Shown piece by piece: positions 1 through 6,315 of a DNA stretch of 9,817 bases. The stretch is from Lichenicola sp964658455 (GTDB taxonomy: Bacteria; Pseudomonadota; Alphaproteobacteria; Acetobacterales; Acetobacteraceae). Made by a program: the position numbers and the translations under genes. The stretch lies in the NCBI GenBank assembly GCA_964658455.1, contig CAZZZA010000114.1, positions 1 to 9,817 of the forward strand, read 5' to 3'. The notes under the pieces are model-generated. The model ran no database searches, had not been told where the DNA came from, and was given only the letters and a program-made list of their open reading frames with translations. Numbering within the stretch: the first letter of the stretch is position 1; every line of letters begins with the position of its first letter.

Positions 1-1512
1 CAGGCCGCCGCCGTCGCCGCCCTGTCGGCGCGTCTGGCGTCGCACCGGCCGGACGAGGCCGCGATCCTGGCGCTGCGCCAGGCCAGCCTGGCCGATCGCG
101 GCGACCGGGCGGCGCTGCTGGCGCAGGCGACCCGGCTCACCGTCTCGCTCAGCGTGCCGGCGCAGTTCAGCCTCGGCGACGCCGCGCCGGTGCTGGTGGC
201 GCCCGGCCCGAAGCTGCTGGAGCTGACCGGGCCGGCCCGGCTGCGCATCGACGGCATCGGCGAGATCACCCTGGTGCCGGCGGCGGGGGACTGGGAGCCG
301 CTGTGGCGGTCGGCGGAGGAGAGCGCCCGCCGGCTTCGCACCCTGCTGGCCGAGGCCGGCTGCGCCGATCTCGAGGCCGCCGAACGCGCCTTCGCCGAAC
401 GCGGCCAGCTCGGCCTGGCGCTGGACGAGGCCCGGCGCGCGCTCGCCGCCGCCACCGGCAAGGAGGGGATCGCCGCGCTGCGGGCGCGGCAGGCGGCGCT
501 GGGCCCGGACACCGCGGAGGCGCCGGCGCCGGATCCGGACCGGCTGCAGACCGCGATCGCGCGGGCGCAGCAGGAGCAGGACGAGGCGCTGGCGGCCGAG
601 CAGGCGGCGCGCGCGGCGGTGCTGGCGCAGGAACAGGCGGCCGACGCCGCGCGGCTGCTGCAGTCGCGGGCGGAGTCTGAGCAGCGGGTGCTGCAGGCCG
701 ATCGCACCCGGCTGCTGGCCGAACAGGCTCAGGCAGAGGCCGGCGAGCGCGACGCCGCGCTGCAGGCCAGGCGGCAGGCGGCCGAGGCGCTGCTCTCGGC
801 GCGGCGCCTGGCGCGCGACGCGGTGGCGAAAGCGGCGCCGGACGGCACCGTGGAGCTGGCCGACGCCAGGATCGCCCGGCTGGAGCAGGCAGAGGCCAAC
901 CGCCTCGCCGGGCTGTCCGGCCTGCGCGAGACCATCGTCCGGCTCGAGGGCCGCATCGCCCGCGAGGAGGGGGTCGGCCTCGACGAGCAGGGCGAGGCGC
1001 AGGCGCGGCTGCTGGAGGCGGCGGCGCGCACGGTGGCGGACGAGCGGCGCGAGCTGTCGGTGCTGACGCTGCTGCGCGACACGCTGCTGGCCGCCGAGCG
1101 CAGCGCCCGCGAGCGCACCCTGGCGCCGCTGGTGCGGCGGATCGTCCCCTACCTGCACGCCTTGTTTCCGGGCGCCAGCGTGACGCTCGACGACGCGTTC
1201 CAGATCGTCGCCCTGTCGCGCGACCAGACCGACGGCGAGCGGTTCGGCCTGCTGTCGCACGGCACCCGCGAGCAGATCGCGATCCTGGCCAGGCTCGCCT
1301 TCGCCGACATGCTGCTGGCCAGCGGCCGGCCGGCATTCCTGGTGCTGGACGACGCGCTGGCGTTCGCCGACGCCGCGCGGCTGGACCGGATGTTCGACAT
1401 CATCACCGATGCCGGAAACAGGATGCAGATCCTGGTGCTGACCTGCCGCGAGGAGCTGGCGTCGCGTCTCGGCGGCCACCGGGTGCGGCTGCAGGCCGAG
1501 GCGGCGTCGTGA
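1..1512 (+). CDS. YhaN-type SMC-like AAA ATPase, 3' part (5' end outside window)
   Basis: This is the C-terminal part of a large SMC/Rad50-like ATPase of the YhaN type. Such proteins usually pair with an SbcD/YhaO-like nuclease in DNA double-strand-break processing. The frame is open from the first base, so the true start lies upstream; the ATG-like GTG at 154 is internal. Seen directly: a long Ala/Glu/Arg/Gln-rich stretch (about bases 300-1130) typical of coiled coil, then the C-terminal ATPase half. That half has an ABC signature LSHGTREQ (1252-1275), a Walker B FLVLDD (1336-1353) with the D-loop after it, and a terminal LVLTCRE. The Walker A motif must lie in the missing N-terminal part. 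The stop overlaps the next gene's GTG start by 4 bases, so the two are probably translationally coupled. The ATPase class is confident; the repair role is inferred from the family. Confidence 0.85.
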   Translation, partial: QAAAVAALSARLASHRPDEAAILALRQASLADRGDRAALLAQATRLTVSLSVPAQFSLGDAAPVLVAPGPKLLELTGPARLRIDGIGEITLVPAAGDWEPLWRSAEESARRLRTLLAEAGCADLEAAERAFAERGQLGLALDEARRALAAATGKEGIAALRARQAALGPDTAEAPAPDPDRLQTAIARAQQEQDEALAAEQAARAAVLAQEQAADAARLLQSRAESEQRVLQADRTRLLAEQAQAEAGERDAALQARRQAAEALLSARRLARDAVAKAAPDGTVELADARIARLEQAEANRLAGLSGLRETIVRLEGRIAREEGVGLDEQGEAQARLLEAAARTVADERRELSVLTLLRDTLLAAERSARERTLAPLVRRIVPYLHALFPGASVTLDDAFQIVALSRDQTDGERFGLLSHGTREQIAILARLAFADMLLASGRPAFLVLDDALAFADAARLDRMFDIITDAGNRMQILVLTCREELASRLGGHRVRLQAEAAS

Positions 1513-2426
1513 GCGCGCGGCCGCCGCTGCTGCCGATCTTCCTGGATCTCGACGGCAGGACCGCGCTGCTGCTCGGCGACGGCGAGGCGGCGGAGCGGCG
1601 TGCCGCGACCCTGTCCGGCTGCGGCGCGGTGCTGCGGCGCAGTGCCGATCGTTTCAGCCAGGAGATGCTCGATGGCTGCGCGATCGCGGTCGGCGCCGAG
1701 GCCCCGGAGCCGGCGCTGCTGGCGATGATTCGGGCGGCGCGCGAGCGCGGCATTCCCTACAACGTGGTCGACCGGCCGGCGCTGTGCGGCTTCTCGACGC
1801 CGGCGGTGGTGTCGCGCGCGCCGCTGCAGGTGGCGATCGCCTCCGGGGGGGCCGCGCCGGTGCTGGCGCGTCTGTTGCGCGCCCGGATCGAGACCCTGGT
1901 GCCGCCCGGCTTCGGCCGCCTGGCGGCGCTGGCCGACCGCCTGCAGGCCGAGACCAGGCGGCGGCTACCGGACGTGTTGCGGCGCCGCCGCATGCTGGAA
2001 CAGGCGCTCTCCGGCCGGGTCGCCGACCTCATGCTGAACGGGCGCGAGGCCGAGGCCGAGGCCGCCTATCGCGAGGCGCTGGCGCTGGCCGAGGCCGGCC
2101 TGTCGCGGCCCGAGCGCGGCATCGTGCATCTCATCGAGACCGGCCACGGCGTGCCGGACCTGCTGACGCTGCGCGCGCTCAGGGTGATGGGCGAGGCGGA
2201 CGTGATCGTGCATGGCGCGGACGAGAGCCCGGCGATCCTCGACCTCGCCCGGCGGGACGCCGCCCGGCGCGTGGCGGGCGAGGACGCGGCCCGGCTGCTC
2301 GCGTCGCTGGCGTCGGCCGGCGCCCGCGCGGTGCGGCTGTCGCCGCTGCCCGGCGAGGCGGCGGCGCTGTCCGGCGATTTCGACGTGGTGGCGGTGCCTG
2401 GCGTTCAGGCCGATATCCACCGATGA
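1509..2426 (+). CDS. cysG: Siroheme synthase, CysG N-terminal type (precorrin-2 dehydrogenase/ferrochelatase) with vestigial methyltransferase domain
   Basis: Cytoplasmic enzyme that oxidises precorrin-2 with NAD+ to sirohydrochlorin and inserts iron to give siroheme, the cofactor of sulfite and nitrite reductases. Residues about 7-60 form the NAD-binding fold with a glycine motif LLGDGEAAER (21-30). YNVVDRP (84-90) carries Asp88, matching CysG Asp104, and VAIASGGAAP (108-117) carries Ser112, matching CysG Ser128. A dimerisation/helical region follows to about 200. Residues 203-305 resemble the start of the uroporphyrinogen-III methyltransferase (SUMT) domain: VPDLLTLRAL and ILDLARRDA are recognisable. 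However, the usual GAGPGDP loop reads ETGHGVP, the GGDP SAM-binding region is gone, and the domain stops after about 100 residues instead of about 250. Methylation is therefore probably done by a separate CobA. The GTG start overlaps the upstream stop, and GAGG at 1499-1502 is a possible ribosome site. Confidence 0.88.
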   Translation: MSARPPLLPIFLDLDGRTALLLGDGEAAERRAATLSGCGAVLRRSADRFSQEMLDGCAIAVGAEAPEPALLAMIRAARERGIPYNVVDRPALCGFSTPAVVSRAPLQVAIASGGAAPVLARLLRARIETLVPPGFGRLAALADRLQAETRRRLPDVLRRRRMLEQALSGRVADLMLNGREAEAEAAYREALALAEAGLSRPERGIVHLIETGHGVPDLLTLRALRVMGEADVIVHGADESPAILDLARRDAARRVAGEDAARLLASLASAGARAVRLSPLPGEAAALSGDFDVVAVPGVQADIHR

Positions 2427-2432
2427 TGCCGC

Positions 2433-2975
2433 ATGATGTCGCACGCTGACCGCCTCGATCATTCCCGCCACTTCCTCCCGGTCCGGATCGCGGTGCTGAC
2501 CGTCTCCGACAGCCGCACCGCGGCGAACGACACTTCCGGCGACATCCTGGCCGCGCGGGTGCAGGCGGCGGGTCACGTGCTCGCCCAACGGGCGATCGAG
2601 CGCGACGATGCGGATGCGATCGCCGCCCGTCTCACCGGCTGGATCGACGATCCGGCGATCGACGTGGTGATCAGCACCGGCGGCACCGGTGTGACCGGCC
2701 GCGACGTGACCCCGGAGGCCTACGACCGGGTGCTGGAGAAGCGGATCGAGGGGTTCGGCGAGCTGTTCCGCATGCTCAGCTACGCCAAGATCGGCACCTC
2801 GACGATCCAGTCCCGGGCGCTGGCCGGGGTGGCGCGCGGCACCTACCTGTTCGCGCTGCCCGGCAGCACCGGGGCGGTGAAGGATGGCTGGGACGACATC
2901 CTGGTCTGGCAGCTCGACAGCCGGCACGCGCCTTGCAACTTCGTCGAGCTGATGCCGCGGCTGACGGAACGATAG
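2433..2975 (+). CDS. moaB: MoaB/MogA-family molybdenum cofactor biosynthesis protein
   Basis: A 180-residue protein of the MoaB/Mog family, which binds molybdopterin and in active members adenylates it before molybdate insertion. It aligns along its whole length with E. coli MoaB: RIAVLTVSDSR near residue 18, DTSG at 33-36, TGGTG at 82-86, FGELFRMLS at 108-116, GTSTIQSRA at 121-129, LPGST at 142-146, and CNF near the end. Unlike E. coli MoaB it reads RDVTPEA at 90-96, as in MogA. Asp91 matches MogA Asp82, and Asp58 fits MogA Asp49, so it may be a working adenylyltransferase. The start is ATG 2433 or the adjacent ATG 2436. No clear Shine-Dalgarno is visible, and the gene begins 6 bases after the cysG stop, suggesting coupled translation. 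The family is certain; the division of labour between MoaB and MogA is not. Confidence 0.9.
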   Translation: MMSHADRLDHSRHFLPVRIAVLTVSDSRTAANDTSGDILAARVQAAGHVLAQRAIERDDADAIAARLTGWIDDPAIDVVISTGGTGVTGRDVTPEAYDRVLEKRIEGFGELFRMLSYAKIGTSTIQSRALAGVARGTYLFALPGSTGAVKDGWDDILVWQLDSRHAPCNFVELMPRLTER

Positions 2976-2978
2976 GAG
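2974..2978 (+). promoter_or_regulatory. Ribosome binding site of cynS overlapping the moaB stop
   Basis: AGGAG shares two bases with the moaB TAG stop codon and lies 9 bases before the cynS ATG. It is the only canonical Shine-Dalgarno in the left operon, and it supports 2988 over the ATG at 2994 as the start. Confidence 0.7.
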
Positions 2979-2987
2979 CCCAGCGAG

Positions 2988-3437
2988 ATGACGATGCGCG
3001 CCGAGCTGACGGAGAAGATCGTCAGGATCAAGATCGAACGCGACCTGAGCTGGTCCGGGCTGGCGGCGCTGGCGGACGGGCTGTCGAAGGAGTTCGTGAC
3101 CGCCGGCCTGCTCGGGCAGATGACGCTGCCGCGGCAGGCGGCCGAGGCGATCGGCGCCGAACTCGGGCTGGAGCCGTTCGAGATCAGGCTGCTGCAGCAG
3201 CCACCCTATCGCGGTTCGCTGCCGACCGCGGTGCCGACCGATCCGCTGATCTACCGCTTCTATGAGCTGGTGTCGGTCTACGGCACCACCTTCAAGGCGC
3301 TGATCCACGAGGAATTCGGCGACGGCATCATGAGCGCGATCGATTTCCACATGGACCTGCAGCGCGAGCCGAACCAGGCCGGCGATCGCGTCGCCATTAC
3401 CATGAGCGGCAAGTTCCTGCCGTATCGAAGCTACTGA
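2988..3437 (+). CDS. cynS: Cyanase (cyanate hydratase)
   Basis: Cyanase breaks down cyanate with bicarbonate to ammonia and CO2; the family forms homodecamers in the cytoplasm. The protein has 149 residues (E. coli CynS has 156). The N-terminal helical domain includes FVTAGLLGQM (36-45). The C-terminal catalytic domain holds TDPLIYRFYE and VYGTTFKALIHEEFGDGI. The catalytic triad is present as Arg90, Glu93 and Ser116, with the same 3- and 23-residue spacing as E. coli Arg96, Glu99 and Ser122. No carbonic anhydrase (cynT), cynR regulator or cyanate transporter lies beside it. Instead it sits 12 bases after the molybdopterin gene, within a siroheme/Moco operon. That fits scavenging of cyanate as a nitrogen source or detoxification, though the context link is inferred. 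Nothing is missing from the enzyme. Confidence 0.96.
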   Translation: MTMRAELTEKIVRIKIERDLSWSGLAALADGLSKEFVTAGLLGQMTLPRQAAEAIGAELGLEPFEIRLLQQPPYRGSLPTAVPTDPLIYRFYELVSVYGTTFKALIHEEFGDGIMSAIDFHMDLQREPNQAGDRVAITMSGKFLPYRSY

Positions 3438-3449
3438 GAAAGAAGATCG

Positions 3450-4052
3450 ATGAGCAAAAACCGTTTTGCGGTCTGCATCCTTGCCGGAGCGGCGTCGGTG
3501 GCGGGCCTGGCGGCCCCGGCGCTCGCCGCCATCACCGGCAGCTACACGCTGAGCCGGGTGACGTTCCAGGGCAACGCGCAGGTCTCGACCGAGGAGCTGC
3601 AGGCGGCGCTGCCGTACAAGGCCGGCGACAGCATCGACCAGGCCGGGCTGCAGGCCGATGCCGACGCGGTGGCCGGGGTCTATCGCAAGCATAATGTCGG
3701 CGCCAGCATCGGCCAGCGCTTCAGCATGCTGCACAACAAGGCGACGCTGGCCTACACGCTGGACGAGAAGGCCCCGGTCGCGCCCACCGTGGTCCATGTC
3801 GGCATCACCGCCGACACCGTCACCGTGACCGGCAACGCCCGCGTCAAGACCGCCGACATCCTGGCGGCGGCCAACATCAGGCCGGGCCAGACCGTGACCC
3901 AGGACCAGGTGCAGGCCGCGCAGGCGGCGATCAGCGCCCTCTACAAGAAGGCCAATGTCGGCTCCAGCGTCGGCTTCGACTTCACCAAGGCCGCGCAGCC
4001 GCAGCACATCAACCTGGTGTTCAAGATCGTCGAGAAGCCCGACGACAACTGA
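3450..4052 (+). CDS. Exported protein consisting of two tandem POTRA domains, no beta-barrel
   Basis: A 200-residue secreted protein. Residues 1-26 are a Sec signal peptide: basic SKNR start, a hydrophobic core CILAGAASVAGLA, and likely cleavage after APALA. The mature part is two repeats of about 75 residues, 37-107 and 124-196. They share the pattern V-x-GNAxV-x-T, a GD/GQ turn, a helix rich in Gln/Ala ending LYKK or VYRK, then NVGxSxG and a final strand ending in EK. This is the POTRA pattern of BamA, TamA and FhaC-type proteins, where POTRA modules handle unfolded outer-membrane proteins. The family's C-terminal beta-barrel is absent: the gene ends 4 residues after the second repeat with an ordinary stop. 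It is probably a soluble periplasmic protein of unknown partner. Its start is 12 bases after cynS, with a purine-rich but weak ribosome site at 3438-3445. The domain call is good; the function is unknown. Confidence 0.8.
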   Translation: MSKNRFAVCILAGAASVAGLAAPALAAITGSYTLSRVTFQGNAQVSTEELQAALPYKAGDSIDQAGLQADADAVAGVYRKHNVGASIGQRFSMLHNKATLAYTLDEKAPVAPTVVHVGITADTVTVTGNARVKTADILAAANIRPGQTVTQDQVQAAQAAISALYKKANVGSSVGFDFTKAAQPQHINLVFKIVEKPDDN

Positions 4053-4064
4053 TCGGGCTCCGCG

Positions 4065-5867
4065 CTAGCTCGAGACGCGCTTGCGCGACGACGGCAGTTT
4101 CTGCGCCGTCCTGCGTCGCTCGTGCGTCGGCGGTCCGCGACGGCCGGGCGCGCCGGCGGTCTCGCCGGCGCCGGCGCCACGGCCGGCGCGGTGCTGGGTG
4201 CTGCCGGCCGGCGGCGGCGCGGAGCGGGCGATCCGCACCTCGTCGTCGTCGGCGCCGGACACGCAGGCCGCGAACCGCTCGGCCATCTGCGGGCTGATCT
4301 CGAACCGGGTCTCGGTATCGAGGATGCGGATCAGGCCGATATCGCGCTTGGTCACGCCGCCGAGGCGGCAGATCAGCGGCACCAGCCATTTCGGATCGGC
4401 CTTGTCCTGGCGGCCGATCGGCATGCCGAACCAGATCCCCGGCCCGTTGTCGCCGGCCTCGCCACCCTGGCGCGGCGTGCGCTGGCGCGCCTGGTAGCTG
4501 CCGCCTTCTGCCGCGTCGTAGCCCTGGCGGGGCGCCTGGCGCGGCGCCGGGCCGGGCTGGACCGAGCGGATCTCCTCCGGATCGGGCAGGCGGGCGCGAT
4601 ACAGCCGCACCAGCGCCGCGGCGATCTCGTCCGGGGTGCGTCCGGCCAGCAGCGACTGCGCCAGGCTCTGATCCTCCGGCGTCGCCTCCTCGGTCAGGAT
4701 CGGGTCGGCCAGCAGCCGTTCGCCGTCGCGGCTGCGGATCTCGTCGGCGGTCGGCGCGCCGCTCCAATGCGCCTGCACCCGCGCGCCGATCAGCAGCTGC
4801 TCGGCCTTGCGGCGGCGGATCTGCGGCACCACCAGCACGCAGGTACCCTTGCGGCCGGCGCGGCCGGTGCGCCCGGAGCGATGCAGCAGCGTGGCGCTGT
4901 CGGTCGGCAGGGCGGCATGGATCACCAGGCCGAGATCGGGCAGGTCGATGCCGCGCGCCGCGACGTCGGTGGCGACACAGACCCGCGCGCCGCCGGAGCG
5001 CAGCGAATCGAGCGCGCGGGTGCGCTCCGCCTGGCTGAGTTCACCGGACAGCGCCACCGAGGTGAAGCCGCGCTCGAGCAGGCTGCCGTGCAGGTGGCGC
5101 ACCATCTCGCGGGTGGAGCAGAACACCATCGCGGTCGGGCTCTCGAACCAGCGCAGCACGTTGACCACCGCCTGCTCCGCCTCGTGCGGCGCCGCCAGCA
5201 CCGCGCGGTATTCGATGTCGGCGTGCTGCCTGGTGCCGGACACGGTATCGATGCGCAGCGCGTCGCGCTGATACTTGCGCGCCAGGGTGGCGATCTCGCG
5301 GGCGATCGTGGCCGAGAACAACAGCGTGCGGCGGTCCGGCGGCATGGTCGAGAGGATCTGGTCCAGCTCGTCCTTGAAGCCGAGATCAAGCATCTCGTCG
5401 GCCTCGTCCAGCACCACCACCCGCATCGCCGAGGTGTCGAGCCGGCCGCGCGACAGATGGTCGCACAGCCGCCCGGGGGTGCCGACGACGATATGGCAGC
5501 CGCCTTCCAGCGCCCGGGCCTCGCGGCGCACATCCATGCCGCCGATGCAGGCGACGATGCGCGCCCCGGCATCGGCATAGAGCCAGGCCAGCTCCTTGTG
5601 CACCTGCACCGCCAGCTCCCGGGTCGGCGCGATCACCAGCGCCATCGGCCGGGTGGCGCGCTCGAAACGCTGCGCCTCGCCGAGCAGGGTAGGCGCGGCG
5701 GCGAGCCCGTAGGCGACGGTCTTGCCGGAGCCGGTCTGCGCCGACACCAGCAGGTCGCGGCCCGCGGTCTCGGGCTGCAGCACCGCCTGCTGCACCGGCG
5801 TGGGCTCGGCATAGCCACGCTCTGCGAGCGCTGCGGCAAGGGCGGGATGGGTAGCGGGGAAGGGCAT
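4065..5867 (-). CDS. DEAD-box ATP-dependent RNA helicase with DbpA-like RNA-binding domain
   Basis: A 600-residue cytoplasmic RNA helicase, likely acting in ribosome assembly or RNA remodelling. All core motifs are visible: Q motif PTPVQ (Gln26), Walker A AQTGSGKT (43-50), PTRELA (81-86), GG (109-110), TPGR (130-133), DEAD (154-157), SAT (185-187), ATDVAARGID (299-308) and HRSGRTGRAG (329-338). A Gln/Arg/Gly-rich linker (about 435-475) leads to a DbpA-type RNA-binding domain (about 476-534, beginning GIWFGMPIGR). The last 60 or so residues are a low-complexity Arg/Pro/Ala basic tail, probably disordered. DbpA uses this domain type to bind 23S rRNA helix 92, but the linker and tail are longer here, so the exact target is open. 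The gene converges on the POTRA gene with only 12 bp between the stops. Upstream of the ATG no strong ribosome site is visible. Confidence 0.93.
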   Translation of the reverse strand: MPFPATHPALAAALAERGYAEPTPVQQAVLQPETAGRDLLVSAQTGSGKTVAYGLAAAPTLLGEAQRFERATRPMALVIAPTRELAVQVHKELAWLYADAGARIVACIGGMDVRREARALEGGCHIVVGTPGRLCDHLSRGRLDTSAMRVVVLDEADEMLDLGFKDELDQILSTMPPDRRTLLFSATIAREIATLARKYQRDALRIDTVSGTRQHADIEYRAVLAAPHEAEQAVVNVLRWFESPTAMVFCSTREMVRHLHGSLLERGFTSVALSGELSQAERTRALDSLRSGGARVCVATDVAARGIDLPDLGLVIHAALPTDSATLLHRSGRTGRAGRKGTCVLVVPQIRRRKAEQLLIGARVQAHWSGAPTADEIRSRDGERLLADPILTEEATPEDQSLAQSLLAGRTPDEIAAALVRLYRARLPDPEEIRSVQPGPAPRQAPRQGYDAAEGGSYQARQRTPRQGGEAGDNGPGIWFGMPIGRQDKADPKWLVPLICRLGGVTKRDIGLIRILDTETRFEISPQMAERFAACVSGADDDEVRIARSAPPPAGSTQHRAGRGAGAGETAGAPGRRGPPTHERRRTAQKLPSSRKRVSS

Positions 5868-5993
5868 AGACGAGGGATTCCATCGCGGACGCGACCGACG
5901 CCATGTCCGCTCCCGTCAACGACGCGAGGGAGACGGCTTAGGACTGAAGCGGTCGGCTTGAGCGACGGCACATAGAGAGCCCGACCGGAAAAC

Positions 5994-6020
5994 GCCAGCA
6001 AAACCGCCTGCAACGCTGGC
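5994..6020 (-). terminator. Possible intrinsic terminator after the 78-residue gene
   Basis: Read on the minus strand, GCCAGC (6020-6015) pairs with GCTGGC (5999-5994) across a 15-base loop and is followed at once by GTTTTCC. It starts 8 bases past the stop of the small gene. The stem is only 6 bp and the T run only 4, so it is weak. Its position is right for ending the amidase/small-gene transcript before the helicase gene. The rest of 5868-6028 shows no gene. Confidence 0.35.
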
Positions 6021-6028
6021 TCCCGGCG

Positions 6029-6265
6029 TCAGGTCCGGGTGCCGAGCCAGCTGTCGATCGCCGCCTGCGCGGTGTGCACCGCCACCTTGAACGAGCCGCG
6101 CAGCCCCTCGCTGCGGGCGACGCCGTGCGCGGCGCCGGTCTCCGGGCCGCCCTCGGGATAGATCGCCCATTCCCGGCCACGGTCGTTTTCCGGGCCGACC
6201 ATGTAGCGGCAGTCCCGGTAGATCAAGTTCTGCTGCATGACATCCGCCGTCGGTTCGGGTGTCAT
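6029..6265 (-). CDS. Hypothetical small protein, 78 residues
   Basis: I do not recognise this family. The protein is soluble-looking, without signal peptide or membrane segment, and has a single Cys19. The middle (YRDCRYMVGPE, then EWAIYPEGGPE) suggests short beta strands and turns, and the end (FKVAVHTAQAAIDSWLG) looks like an amphipathic helix. Reasons to think it real: amino-acid composition is balanced for such GC-rich DNA, it fills an otherwise empty gap, it runs in the same direction as its neighbours, and a possible terminator follows its stop. The start is uncertain. ATG at 6265 gives 78 residues; ATG at 6238 (MQQNLIYR) gives 69, begins just before the domain-like part, and has a weak GGCGGA upstream. 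It lies 50 bp after the amidase gene. Confidence 0.6.
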   Translation of the reverse strand: MTPEPTADVMQQNLIYRDCRYMVGPENDRGREWAIYPEGGPETGAAHGVARSEGLRGSFKVAVHTAQAAIDSWLGTRT

Positions 6266-6315
6266 AACGCCCGGACCGCGCTTCTGTTCGCCGCCGCCGC
6301 CGCGATGCCGCTGTT

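Noticed and set aside
266..1336. 356-codon minus-strand frame inside the ATPase gene
   Set aside because: Arg/Ala/Pro-only composition; the sense strand carries the ABC signature and Walker B.
1965..4007. 680-codon open frame on the minus strand
   Set aside because: It is antisense to cysG, moaB, cynS and the POTRA gene, whose proteins have clear family motifs. Its product is His/Arg/Gly-rich low complexity, typical of the complement of GC-rich codons.
4076..4087. CGCGC/GCGCG inverted repeat at the convergent gene ends as a terminator
   Set aside because: The loop is only two bases, there is no T run on either side, and it lies within helicase codons.
5914..5919. TTGACG on the minus strand as a -35 box for the helicase gene
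   Set aside because: It matches five of six bases, but nothing resembling a -10 box lies 16-18 bases downstream.
4122..5975. 617-codon open frame on the plus strand
   Set aside because: Antisense to the DEAD-box helicase, with no recognisable domain and biased composition.
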